Shown here: positions 9,051-16,506 of the stretch, in pieces
Numbering within the stretch: position 1 is the stretch's first letter
Layout: every line of letters starts with the position of its first letter
From: Bacteroidales bacterium
GTDB lineage: Bacteria; Bacteroidota; Bacteroidia; Bacteroidales; UBA932
DNA length: 38,481 nt
Assembly: GCA_017469745.1 (NCBI GenBank)
Contig: JAFUFS010000016.1
Location: forward strand, 1 to 38,481
Direction of reading: 5' to 3'
Translations under genes and position numbers: made by a program
The notes under the pieces: generated by a model
The model's database searches: none
What the model was told of the DNA's origin: nothing
Seen by the model: only the letters and a program-made list of their open reading frames with translations

Positions 9051-10793
9051 ATGAAAAAGATATTGAATTCCATTATCGCGACAATCTTCGCAATCACTCT
9101 TTCCGGGTGCTGGGGACTGGACTACTATCCTTCGAACGCTATCGGTGAGGACAACTTCCTCGACCGTGCCAGTGACGTGGACAAGCTGATGAACAGCACC
9201 TACGCCCAGATCAAGAACGCATGGGCTTTCGGCTACGACTTCCTCTTCGACAGCGTCACCGACATCGCTACAGGCGACTATTTCCAGAACTATGCAATGG
9301 GCATCTCTGCCTACAGTGACGGCTGGTTCCAGAACTGCTGGCAGCAGACCTACAATGTCGTCCAAAGGGCCAACACCACCATCCGTCTCTTGAGTGAAGC
9401 TCAGACCGGTACCGGAGCCGGCGAAATCACTACCGCAATGGTCAACCAGGGAATCGCAGAGGCCAAGTTCCTCCGTGCCCTCGGCTACTTCCGTCTGATC
9501 AGCCTCTACGGAGACATCCCTTATTATGACGAGACAACCGTCCTTTCCGAAAGCTTCGGTGACATGTATGTCGACATCTCTCCTATCGCCTCCGTGCGTG
9601 AGAAGATCATCAACGACCTGAATGAAGCAGAGAAGGTTCTTCCTTCATCATGGGAAACCACGAAGTATGGCCGCGCTACAAAATGGGCAGCCATCGCTCT
9701 CCGTGGAAAGGTCCGTCTCTACGCTAAGGAATATGCTGCTGCAGCAGCTGATTTCGACAACGTGATAAACAACGGTATTGCCTACGGCTCCACCAAGCTC
9801 GCCCTTGACCCTGACTACGCCCATGTCTTCAAGACCTGGGGCACCGGCAACCGCTGCCCTGAGATGATATTCTCCATACAGAACAGCAACGAGTCCGGAT
9901 CAGCTACTACTTCACTCATGGGTAACAAGAGCTCCCTGCGTCAGATTCCTACCGACCGCATGAATCCTTCACCCAAGCTCATCGACATGTATGAGAAGAA
10001 GGACGGAACTCCTTTCAACTGGGATGAATACCTTCCCGGCTGGAACAGCGGCAACATGGAAAAGAGGAGGGATCTCAGTTCTGTCACCATCGATCTCAAG
10101 GACGGAATCGCCTATGTCAACGACATGCTTCAGGCAGACACTTCCGCCATGGCCCGCGCCTACCGCGAAAGGGATCCCAGGTTGATGGTTACCGCCATAA
10201 CTCCATATTCAAAGTACCTTGGTACCACGGCAGGATCCAATCCCCAGTGGTTCAACTACTATCTCGTCAACACGACTAAGAGCGCCTTCGGTCCCAACGA
10301 AGGTAACGGATGCCTCCGTAACAACAACGGTGGATTCACTCCTTCTTATCTCGTCCGCAAGTTCGTCATCGAGGGCAACCTCGGAGGCGAGTACAGCAAC
10401 GCTCCGTTCGAGTGGCCTATCATCCGTCTTGCCGACGTCATGCTGATGGCCGCTGAATGCTACAACGAGACCGGCAACGATGCCAAGGCATGTGAATATG
10501 TCAACCTGGTTCGCGCACGTGTCAATATGCCCGCCATCCAGAAATCCGGCAATGAACTCCGTGATTACATACGCGATGAAAGGGCCCGTGAGCTTCCGTT
10601 CGAAGGCCACCGCTTCTTCGACATCCGTCGCTGGGGCATCGGTCCTCAAGTCGTGACCGGAGACGCCACCACCATCTGGGGCAGCAGGATCTACACCATG
10701 AGTTATCCTGCAAAGCACGATGTGTGGCCGATCCCTATGGTCGAGCTTGACCGCACACCTGGTTGGAAGGGTTCACAGAAGCAGGGCTGGTAG
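9051..10793 (+). CDS. SusD/RagB-family surface glycan-binding lipoprotein
   Basis: The reading frame is open from a TTG directly after the susC stop (9039), but the best start is the ATG at 9051. It gives MKKILNSIIATIFAITLSGC, a compact lipoprotein signal with Cys20. The mature protein of about 560 residues has the SusD layout of an N-terminal TPR-like helical region (AEAKFLRALGYFRLISLYGDIPY) and a C-terminal segment with the family motif RDERARELPFEGHRFFDIRRW. It should sit on the cell surface as the lid of the SusC transporter and bind the glycan. A strong terminator lies 28 nt after the stop. Confidence 0.95.
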   Translation: MKKILNSIIATIFAITLSGCWGLDYYPSNAIGEDNFLDRASDVDKLMNSTYAQIKNAWAFGYDFLFDSVTDIATGDYFQNYAMGISAYSDGWFQNCWQQTYNVVQRANTTIRLLSEAQTGTGAGEITTAMVNQGIAEAKFLRALGYFRLISLYGDIPYYDETTVLSESFGDMYVDISPIASVREKIINDLNEAEKVLPSSWETTKYGRATKWAAIALRGKVRLYAKEYAAAAADFDNVINNGIAYGSTKLALDPDYAHVFKTWGTGNRCPEMIFSIQNSNESGSATTSLMGNKSSLRQIPTDRMNPSPKLIDMYEKKDGTPFNWDEYLPGWNSGNMEKRRDLSSVTIDLKDGIAYVNDMLQADTSAMARAYRERDPRLMVTAITPYSKYLGTTAGSNPQWFNYYLVNTTKSAFGPNEGNGCLRNNNGGFTPSYLVRKFVIEGNLGGEYSNAPFEWPIIRLADVMLMAAECYNETGNDAKACEYVNLVRARVNMPAIQKSGNELRDYIRDERARELPFEGHRFFDIRRWGIGPQVVTGDATTIWGSRIYTMSYPAKHDVWPIPMVELDRTPGWKGSQKQGW

Positions 10794-10820
10794 TCCTTGA
10801 ATCTTATTTCACATTGACTC

Positions 10821-10855
10821 TAGGGGACGGGGAGCCATTTACCCGTCCCCTATTT
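10821..10855 (+). terminator. Rho-independent terminator after susD
   Basis: A perfect 11-bp stem (10821-10831 with 10842-10852) encloses a 10-nt loop and is followed by TTT. The GC-rich stem directly after the susD stop marks the end of the glycan-uptake operon. The next gene has its own promoter element. Confidence 0.8.
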
Positions 10856-10868
10856 CGTGAGTTTTAGT

Positions 10869-10876
10869 TAAATTTG
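10869..10876 (+). promoter_or_regulatory. -7 promoter element for the MBL/GH109-like operon
   Basis: TAAATTTG is an exact match to TAnnTTTG. It lies 28 nt upstream of the ATG at 10905 and just after the susD terminator, so this two-gene unit is probably transcribed independently of susCD. No good -33 element is visible. Confidence 0.5.
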
Positions 10877-10904
10877 CATATTCAAACCACAGACACTGTA
10901 AAAA

Positions 10905-11966
10905 ATGAAATTAAAATCTACGATTCTCATCGCTGCGGCCGCCATCCTTTTGCCGCTTTCGATCTCAGCCCAGGAAGTACAGAGCCGCCACGCGGTTCCG
11001 GGTCACCGTTATCTCAAGGAGTATTGGGGAAGGTCCGAACTCTACCTGCAGCACCAGGCCTATTACATGCTCGACCTGGCCGACCGCTCGCTCAACTTGA
11101 ACCCTCCTGCCCAGAAGATGAACCTCCAGAGGGAAATGGCCATGCTGATGATCGATGCTGTCACCCACGAGCCTACGCCGATCGAGAATCCTGCTGTCAT
11201 TGATTTCATCGGGAAGAGGATGAACCATGTGATCGAAGACCTCAACAAACCCTTCACGAAGAAAAAGGATGTCAGGATCTACAAGCTGTACAACTGCGGC
11301 ATGCTGTTCCGCACACGTGACATCACAATCGCAGTCGACCTCAACGGCCGCGACGGAAAGCTCATCCCCGACGAGATCATGGAGCAGATCGTGGACAAGG
11401 TCGACGTCCTCTTCTACACCCACAACCACTACGACCACATCGACCGCAACGTCCGCACAATCTGCCACAAGAAGGACGTTCCGATCTACGCGACTGATGA
11501 GATATTCAAGAATGATCCCAAGGTACACCATGTCCGCTTCGACGACCTGCACACCTTTGAGATCAATCATCCTAAGGGCAACCTGACCGTGAACGTGCTT
11601 CCCGGCCATCAGGACGCCCTCCACAACAACATCTGGATCGTCACCCTGCCCAACGGCAAGGTCGTCGGTGCTACCGGAGACCAGTGGCAGGACGATGGTT
11701 CCGACCTCAAGTGGCTGAAAGATATTCATTTGAAGCTCCCGAAGATCGACGTCCTCGCAATGGACTGCTGGATCCACGACTACGACGAGCACGTCGCCGA
11801 CTTCAGCCCCAGGCTGCTCATCTCACAGCACGAGAACGAGATCGGCGCCCACGGTATCGACCACCGCGAGGCTTACTGGATGACCATCTACAAGAACACC
11901 CACTTCCATCAGAACCCCACTCCCTACGTCCTTATGGCCTGGGGTGAATGGTACGACTACAAATAA
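10905..11966 (+). CDS. Exported metallo-beta-lactamase-fold hydrolase
   Basis: This 353-residue protein has a Sec signal peptide (residues 1-22, cleavage after ISAQ or nearby), so it is probably periplasmic. The metallo-beta-lactamase signature is complete: THNHYDHID supplies H173, H175, D177 and H178. LPGHQD supplies H235, and the GATGDQ segment supplies D259 as a bridging ligand. Two zinc or other metal ions are therefore expected. The N-terminal 120 residues are helical and specific to this subgroup. The gene is 6 nt upstream of the GH109-like gene, so the two probably act on the same substrate, perhaps a lactone, ester or phosphoester released during sugar breakdown. The substrate is not known. 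Confidence 0.85.
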   Translation: MKLKSTILIAAAAILLPLSISAQEVQSRHAVPGHRYLKEYWGRSELYLQHQAYYMLDLADRSLNLNPPAQKMNLQREMAMLMIDAVTHEPTPIENPAVIDFIGKRMNHVIEDLNKPFTKKKDVRIYKLYNCGMLFRTRDITIAVDLNGRDGKLIPDEIMEQIVDKVDVLFYTHNHYDHIDRNVRTICHKKDVPIYATDEIFKNDPKVHHVRFDDLHTFEINHPKGNLTVNVLPGHQDALHNNIWIVTLPNGKVVGATGDQWQDDGSDLKWLKDIHLKLPKIDVLAMDCWIHDYDEHVADFSPRLLISQHENEIGAHGIDHREAYWMTIYKNTHFHQNPTPYVLMAWGEWYDYK

Positions 11967-11972
11967 AGCATC

Positions 11973-13328
11973 ATGAAGAAAGCTTTCGTCGCGGCATTAG
12001 TTTGCTCGCTTGTCCTGGTTTCCTGCGGGAAAAAGGTACCGGCTTCTGTCCCGGCACAGATCAAGAACGGAATCATCGAACTCAAGACTCCGCCCCGCGC
12101 CACCGGGCAGACAAGTGCCCTGGGTCTTAAATGCGACCCCATCGAAACAGTCCGCATCGCCTTCGTAGGCGTAGGCGGCAGGGGTGCCAGCGCAGTAAAG
12201 AGGTACACCCAGATCGACGGAGTCAGGATCATGGCCTTCTGCGACCTCAAGCAGGACCGCCTGGATCTCTGCCAGGGCTACCTTAAAGAGGCAGGACTGC
12301 CTGAGGCAGACACCTACCTCGGAGAAGAGTCCTACAAGGATCTCTGCGACAGGGATGACATAGACCTGGTCTACATTGCCACAGACTGGCTGGACCATGT
12401 GCCCATCTCCCTCTACGCCCTTGAGCACGGCCACCATGTAGCTTGCGAGGTGCCCATGGCCATGACCATCGACGATTGCTGGAAGCTTGTCGACGCCTGC
12501 GAGAGGACCCGCCGCCACTGCATGATGCTCGAAAACTGCTGCTACGACTTCTTCGAGATGTCAGCCCTGAATATGGCCCAGCACGGCCTCTTCGGAGAGG
12601 TTTACCATGTGGAAGGCGCCTACATCCACTTCCTTTCCGAAGGTTGGGACAAGAGCGAGACCTGGAGGCTTGACTACAACATGGAGAACCGCGGGGACAA
12701 CTACCCCACCCACGGCCTCGGTCCTATCTGCCAGGTGCTGAACATCCACAGGGGCGACAAGATGGACTATCTTGTGGCAATGGACACTCCTTCCTATAAC
12801 GGAAAGGTCTCTGCAAAGAAGTTCAGGGACAAGGATTACTGCAAGGATGGTGACCACACCATCAGCTTGATCCAGACCGAGAAGAAGAAGCTCATCGAGG
12901 TCCAGCACAATGTCTACGCCTACAGGCCTTACACCAGGATGTACCAGCTGACCGGCTCCGAGGGATTTGCCAACAAGTACCCTCAGGAGGGAATATCCGT
13001 CAAGGGCCTGAACGGTCACAGCTACGTGTCCCAGGAAGTGATGGATTCACTGCTGACTGCCTACAGGCCTGATTTCGCAAAGGCCATCGAGGAGAAGGCC
13101 AAGTCCGTCGGCGGACACGGTGGAATGGACTACATCATGGACTACCGCCTGATCTACTGCCTGCACCACGGACTGCCTCTGGACGAGGACGTTTACGATG
13201 CTGCCGAATGGTCGGCTGTCCAGGAACTCAGCAGGATCTCACTGGAGAACGGATCCATGCCGGTACGTTTCCCTGATTTCACCCGCGGCGACTGGAACGT
13301 CACTGACGGCTTCCACTATGCCCAGTAA
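11973..13328 (+). CDS. Gfo/Idh/MocA-fold lipoprotein, glycoside hydrolase family 109-like
   Basis: This 451-residue protein has a lipoprotein signal with Cys18 (LVLVSC). A Rossmann domain follows, with the dinucleotide motif GVGGRGA at about 66-72 and an E(V)P triad equivalent at about 159-161. The YPTHGLGP motif at 244-251 is one I recognise from GH109 alpha-N-acetylgalactosaminidases, where the Tyr and His are reported to be important for the NAD-dependent 3-keto mechanism. The fit to GH109 is good but was not tested by alignment. An alternative is another glycoside oxidoreductase of the same fold. It follows the MBL hydrolase after 6 nt. Its last codons and stop are part of a 26-bp tandem repeat. 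A mucin-type GalNAc substrate would fit the ECF/FecR-controlled SusCD upstream. Confidence 0.8.
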   Translation: MKKAFVAALVCSLVLVSCGKKVPASVPAQIKNGIIELKTPPRATGQTSALGLKCDPIETVRIAFVGVGGRGASAVKRYTQIDGVRIMAFCDLKQDRLDLCQGYLKEAGLPEADTYLGEESYKDLCDRDDIDLVYIATDWLDHVPISLYALEHGHHVACEVPMAMTIDDCWKLVDACERTRRHCMMLENCCYDFFEMSALNMAQHGLFGEVYHVEGAYIHFLSEGWDKSETWRLDYNMENRGDNYPTHGLGPICQVLNIHRGDKMDYLVAMDTPSYNGKVSAKKFRDKDYCKDGDHTISLIQTEKKKLIEVQHNVYAYRPYTRMYQLTGSEGFANKYPQEGISVKGLNGHSYVSQEVMDSLLTAYRPDFAKAIEEKAKSVGGHGGMDYIMDYRLIYCLHHGLPLDEDVYDAAEWSAVQELSRISLENGSMPVRFPDFTRGDWNVTDGFHYAQ

Positions 13329-13385
13329 TCTGCGGCTTCCGTGACGACCAGTAACCTGCAGCTTCCGTGACGACCAGTAATCTGG
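13322..13385 (+). repeat. 26-bp tandem repeat overlapping the GH109-like stop codon
   Basis: Two units (13322-13347 and 13348-13373) and a partial third (from 13374) share a 26-bp sequence beginning CCAGTAA. They differ at two positions in the full copies. The first unit contains the gene's own stop TAA (13326-13328), and each copy repeats it, so the duplication copied the 3' end of the gene without lengthening the protein. Confidence 0.85.
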
Positions 13386-13410
13386 CTTTTCGCCTGTACC
13401 TTGCAGAGCC

Positions 13411-13515
13411 CGTTTTACATAAGTCTTTAATAATCACCTATTTACAGAAAACGCATAGACTTATTGCCTATGCGTTTTCTGCAATCAGCTGACTGTGAAT
13501 CACTTCTGAAAAACG
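13411..13515. repeat. 105-bp palindromic REP element, copy A
   Basis: The element has a symmetric layout: 14-nt outer arm (CGTTTTACATAAGT / ACTTCTGAAAAACG), 20-nt spacer, 16-nt inner arm CAGAAAACGCATAGAC (13445-13460), 5-nt loop, inner arm (13466-13481), 20-nt spacer and outer arm. The inner arms pair with a single mismatch. It lies between the convergent 3' ends of the GH109-like gene and aspS, where it could also act as a bidirectional transcript end. The layout matches copies B, C and D exactly in length. Confidence 0.9.
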
Positions 13516-13530
13516 GAGCTGCCCGAGGAA

Positions 13531-15303
13531 CTACTCCGCAATAGGGCGGATGTCCAGGTTCAGCTCATCGAGCTGGGCCTGGTCAATCTCTGACGGGGAA
13601 TCGATCATCACGTCGCGGCCCTGGTTGTTCTTCGGGAAGGCGATGAAGTCGCGGATGGACTCCTTACCTGCGAAGAGGGCGCACACGCGGTCGAATCCGA
13701 AGGCCAGACCTCCGTGGGGCGGAGCGCCGAACTGGAAGGCGTGGATGATGAAGCCGAACTTATATTCAGCCTCCTCAGGTCCGATTCCGAGAACTTCGAA
13801 CATCCTCTTCTGGACATCGGCGTTGTGGATCCTGATGGAACCGCCGCCGAGCTCGTTGCCGTTCAGCACGAAGTCGTAGGCATTGGCGCAGACCCTCTCA
13901 AGGTCTTCTTTCTTGTTGCTGTTGAACCAGTCCATGTGCTCCGGCTTCGGGGCGGTGAAAGGATGGTGCATGGCGTAGAAGCGGCCGTCTTCCTCGCTCC
14001 ACTCGAGCAGCGGGAAGTCCACGATCCAGAGGGGTGCGAACACCTTCGGATCCCTGAGGCCGAGCCTGCCGCCCATCTCCAGACGCAGGACGCCCAGCAT
14101 GGTCTGAACCTTACGCGTGTCGTCGCCGCTCATTATGAATATGATGTCGCCCATCTTGGCTTCGACAGCCTCGGCGACTGCCTTCAGCTGTTCGGGAGTG
14201 TAGAACTTGTCGATCGAAGACTTGACGGATCCGTCAGCGTTAAGCTTGATGTAGATCAAACCTTTGGCTCCGACCTGGGGCCTCTTGACCCATTCTGTGA
14301 TCTCGTCGATCTGCTTGCGGGTGTACTCGGCTCCGCCGGGGACGGCGATTGCACCGACGTAAGCTGCATCGTCGAGCACTGAAAATCCGTTGCCCTTCAC
14401 CTTGTCGGTGATCTCGTGGATGGTCATTCCGAAACGCACGTCCGGCTTGTCAGAGCCGTACTTGTCCATTGCGTCGTACCAGCTCATGCGGGGCAGAGGG
14501 TTGGGAATATCCACTCCGACGACATTCTTGAACAGAGTCCTCATCATGCCCTCGAACATATTCAGGACATCCTCCTGCTCCACAAAGCTCATCTCGCAGT
14601 CGATCTGGGTGAACTCAGGCTGGCGGTCTGCCCTCAGGTCTTCGTCCCTGAAGCAGCGAACGATCTGGAAGTAGCGGTCGTAACCGGCTACCATAAGGAG
14701 CTGCTTGAAGGTCTGGGGAGACTGAGGAAGGGCGTAGAACTGGCCGGGGTTCATCCTGGAAGGCACCACGAAGTCGCGGGCTCCTTCAGGAGTTGATTTG
14801 ATCAGGTAAGGGGTCTCGATCTCCATGAAGCCCTTGGAGTCAAGGTAGTTGCGAACCTCATGGGCAAGCCTGTGCCTGAGAGCTAGGGCATTCTGGAGCG
14901 GATTCCTGCGAAGGTCCAGGTAACGGAACTTGGCTCGGATGTCTTCTCCGCCGTCGCTTTCGTCTTCGATGGTGAAAGGAGGAGTGACTGACTTGTTGAG
15001 AATATTGATGGCCTCGAGTTTTATCTCGATGTCGCCCGTGGGCATCTTGGGGTTCTTGCTCTGGCGCTCGACGACCTCTCCTACTGCCTGGATGACGAAT
15101 TCACGGCCAAGGGAGGTGGCTGTCTCAACAAGGGATGCCTCGGCGTCGGCTTCGACGACCAGCTGGGTGATTCCGTAACGGTCCCTGAGGTCGATAAAGG
15201 TCATACCTCCGAGCTTCCTGGATCTCTGGACCCAACCCGCGAGGGTCACCTTCTGTCCGACATTGGCGATGCGGAGTTCTCCGCAAGTGTGATCTCTGTA
15301 CAT
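13531..15303 (-). CDS. aspS: Aspartate--tRNA ligase
   Basis: This 590-residue class II aminoacyl-tRNA synthetase charges tRNA-Asp in the cytoplasm. The N-terminal OB-fold anticodon-binding domain covers about 1-110 ([27 protein letters not shown], in part). Motif 2 is seen in [19 protein letters not shown]. The bacterial GAD insertion follows at about 290-420. Motif 3 is GLAFGFDRV near the C terminus. The length is normal for a bacterial AspRS. The gene ends beside REP copy A and diverges from ksgA, with which it shares a promoter region of about 90 nt. Confidence 0.98.
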   Translation of the reverse strand: MYRDHTCGELRIANVGQKVTLAGWVQRSRKLGGMTFIDLRDRYGITQLVVEADAEASLVETATSLGREFVIQAVGEVVERQSKNPKMPTGDIEIKLEAINILNKSVTPPFTIEDESDGGEDIRAKFRYLDLRRNPLQNALALRHRLAHEVRNYLDSKGFMEIETPYLIKSTPEGARDFVVPSRMNPGQFYALPQSPQTFKQLLMVAGYDRYFQIVRCFRDEDLRADRQPEFTQIDCEMSFVEQEDVLNMFEGMMRTLFKNVVGVDIPNPLPRMSWYDAMDKYGSDKPDVRFGMTIHEITDKVKGNGFSVLDDAAYVGAIAVPGGAEYTRKQIDEITEWVKRPQVGAKGLIYIKLNADGSVKSSIDKFYTPEQLKAVAEAVEAKMGDIIFIMSGDDTRKVQTMLGVLRLEMGGRLGLRDPKVFAPLWIVDFPLLEWSEEDGRFYAMHHPFTAPKPEHMDWFNSNKKEDLERVCANAYDFVLNGNELGGGSIRIHNADVQKRMFEVLGIGPEEAEYKFGFIIHAFQFGAPPHGGLAFGFDRVCALFAGKESIRDFIAFPKNNQGRDVMIDSPSEIDQAQLDELNLDIRPIAE

Positions 15304-15334
15304 ATCTGGTTTTGTTATATTTCTTACAAGACTG

Positions 15335-15342
15335 CAAATTTA
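15335..15342 (-). promoter_or_regulatory. -7 promoter element for aspS
   Basis: TAAATTTG on the minus strand matches TAnnTTTG exactly and lies 31 nt upstream of the aspS ATG at 15303. No convincing -33 box is visible at the expected spacing. Confidence 0.5.
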
Positions 15343-15378
15343 GCAATTTATGTCCAACCTTGATAGAAGAAAATGAGT

Positions 15379-15386
15379 TATCTTTG
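15379..15386 (+). promoter_or_regulatory. -7 promoter element overlapping the ksgA start region
   Basis: TATCTTTG matches TAnnTTTG and ends 4 nt before the ATG at 15391. If it is used, transcription starts at or within a base or two of that ATG, giving a leaderless or nearly leaderless mRNA. It also argues against the earlier in-frame ATG at 15373, which would lie upstream of the transcript. Confidence 0.45.
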
Positions 15387-15390
15387 CGAT

Positions 15391-16287
15391 ATGGAAGTTC
15401 GAGCGAAGAAGGCTCTTGGTCAGCATTTCCTGACCGACCAGAGCATTGCGATGAGAATTGTCGATGCCTTGCAGGGCACCGATGTACTTGAGGTCGGTCC
15501 CGGCATGGGTGTCCTGACGCAGTATCTGCTAAAAAACCCTTCTGTCATTCTGAGCGAAGCGAAGAATCTCAAAATCGTCGAGATCGACAAAGAAGAAGCG
15601 AAGAATCTTAAAGTCGTGGAGATCGACAAGGAGAGCGTGGTTTATTTGAAGAAGCATTTCCCGGCTCTGGGCGAGGGGTTGATTGAAGGGGACTTCCTGA
15701 AAATGGACCTTTCTGGCCTGTTCCCAGGTCCGTTCTCGATCATCGGCAACTTCCCCTATAATATCTCCTCACAGATATTCTTCAAGATCATCGACAACCG
15801 CGACCTCGTGCCTGAAGTAGTCTGCATGATCCAGAAGGAAGTCGCACAGCGCATTGCAGAAAAGCCGGGCACGAAGACCTACGGCATCCTCTCTGTCTTC
15901 CTCCAGGCCTGGTACGACATTGAATATCTTTTCACGGTCGGCCCAGGGGCTTTCAACCCTCCGCCCAAGGTACAGTCGGCGGTCATCCGTCTGACGCGCA
16001 ACTCACGCACCTCCCTTGGCTGCGACGAGAAATTGTTCCGTACTGTCGTCAAGACTGCCTTCGGCCAGCGCCGCAAGACCCTTCGCAATTCCCTGAAGCC
16101 ACTCCTGGCCAATCGCAATCTGCAGTCACCCAACTGCCAGCCACAATCACCAGATTGCCAGCCACTACCACCAGATTGTCATCCTGAGCAAAGCGAAGGA
16201 TCCCTCGCCTCCGACCCGATCTTCGACCTCCGTCCCGAACGACTCAGCGTCGAAGACTTCATCGCCCTCACCCTCCGGCTGCAGTAA
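15391..16287 (+). CDS. rsmA: 16S rRNA (adenine1518-N6/adenine1519-N6)-dimethyltransferase with in-frame repeat insertions
   Basis: This is the KsgA/RsmA rRNA dimethyltransferase, 298 residues from the ATG at 15391; an in-frame ATG at 15373 is an alternative. Family motifs are [10 protein letters not shown] at the N terminus, the S-adenosylmethionine loop EVGPGMG (34-40) and the catalytic NFPYN (120-124). Between the motif I region and the acidic VEID strand the protein carries about 25 extra residues. [10 protein letters not shown] stretch is encoded by a dispersed repeat, and a 39-bp tandem duplication doubles [13 protein letters not shown]. Near the C terminus, a 7-residue repeat ([21 protein letters not shown]) leads into a second copy of the dispersed repeat, read in another frame (HPEQSEGSL). 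The reading frame stays open throughout, so the gene is probably functional. It diverges from aspS. Confidence 0.95.
   Translation: MEVRAKKALGQHFLTDQSIAMRIVDALQGTDVLEVGPGMGVLTQYLLKNPSVILSEAKNLKIVEIDKEEAKNLKVVEIDKESVVYLKKHFPALGEGLIEGDFLKMDLSGLFPGPFSIIGNFPYNISSQIFFKIIDNRDLVPEVVCMIQKEVAQRIAEKPGTKTYGILSVFLQAWYDIEYLFTVGPGAFNPPPKVQSAVIRLTRNSRTSLGCDEKLFRTVVKTAFGQRRKTLRNSLKPLLANRNLQSPNCQPQSPDCQPLPPDCHPEQSEGSLASDPIFDLRPERLSVEDFIALTLRLQ
15543..15570 (+). repeat. Dispersed [17 protein letters not shown] repeat inside ksgA (copy 1)
   Basis: The sequence contains CATTCTGAGCGAAGCGAAGA followed by ATCTC and is in the frame that encodes VILSEAKNL. The same sequence occurs inside the GH2 gene (28021-28048, opposite strand), and a variant occurs near the ksgA 3' end (16177-16203). 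Confidence 0.85.
15556..15633 (+). repeat. 39-bp in-frame tandem duplication in ksgA
   Basis: Two 39-bp units (15556-15594 and 15595-15633) encode [13 protein letters not shown] and [13 protein letters not shown]. The first 15 nt of each unit come from the dispersed repeat, so the duplication happened after the repeat was inserted. A few silent or conservative differences show it is not very recent. Confidence 0.85.
16126..16188 (+). repeat. Three 21-bp in-frame tandem repeats near the ksgA 3' end
   Basis: Units at 16126-16146, 16147-16167 and 16168-16188 encode [14 protein letters not shown] and PPDCHPE. They form a Cys/Pro-rich insert in the C-terminal domain of KsgA, directly before and overlapping the second dispersed repeat copy. 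Confidence 0.8.
16177..16203 (+). repeat. Dispersed repeat variant inside ksgA (copy 2)
   Basis: TGTCATCCTGAGCAAAGCGA plus AGGATCC is a variant of the repeat at 15543. It is read in a different frame and gives [10 protein letters not shown]. Both variants are of a type seen widely in bacterial genomes, from memory. Confidence 0.75.
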
Positions 16288-16322
16288 TATATTAGACTGC
16301 TTTCCCTGCCGCCACTGTGCCC

Positions 16323-16427
16323 CGTTTTTTGCAAGTGGTTTACACCCAGTTTATTACAGAAAACGCCTAGACTAATTGTCTATGCGTTTTCAGTAATTAC
16401 TTAATAATCACCGACTTCTGCAAAACG
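16323..16427. repeat. 105-bp palindromic REP element, copy B (downstream of the RAYT gene)
   Basis: It has the same 14-20-16-5-16-20-14 architecture as copy A, with inner arms 16357-16372 and 16378-16393 around loop TAATT. The right half (TTAATAATCA, then ACTTCTGCAAAACG) is the cleanest version of the outer arm. It lies between the convergent ends of ksgA and the transposase gene. An 8-nt near-match (CCACTGTG at 16312, CCACTTTG at 16428) flanks it but is too weak to call a target-site duplication. Confidence 0.9.
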
Positions 16428-16434
16428 CCACTTT

Positions 16435-16506
16435 GTCATTCCCTCTGCTTGGACGGAAAGTCATCTTCGTCATTCCCTTCGACTGGACTTGCACGAAACG
16501 TCACTC
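16435..16506 (+). repeat. Two imperfect direct repeats beside the RAYT stop codon
   Basis: Units at about 16435-16467 and 16469-16506 both begin GTCATTCCCT and continue with a short diverged tail (GGACGGAAAGTCAT versus GGACTTGCACGAAACGTCAC). The second unit contains the transposase stop codon. They resemble a second kind of dispersed intergenic repeat, not the 105-bp elements. Confidence 0.5.

Noticed and set aside
8316..9365. Long antisense frame across the susC/susD junction, and a similar one at 6741-7598
   Set aside because: Both run opposite strongly conserved SusC/SusD coding sequence and show only codon-bias shadow composition.
16312..16435. Possible 8-nt target-site duplication around REP copy B (CCACTGTG / CCACTTTG)
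   Set aside because: One mismatch, the left copy is a few bases away from the element edge, and copies A and C have no comparable flanks.
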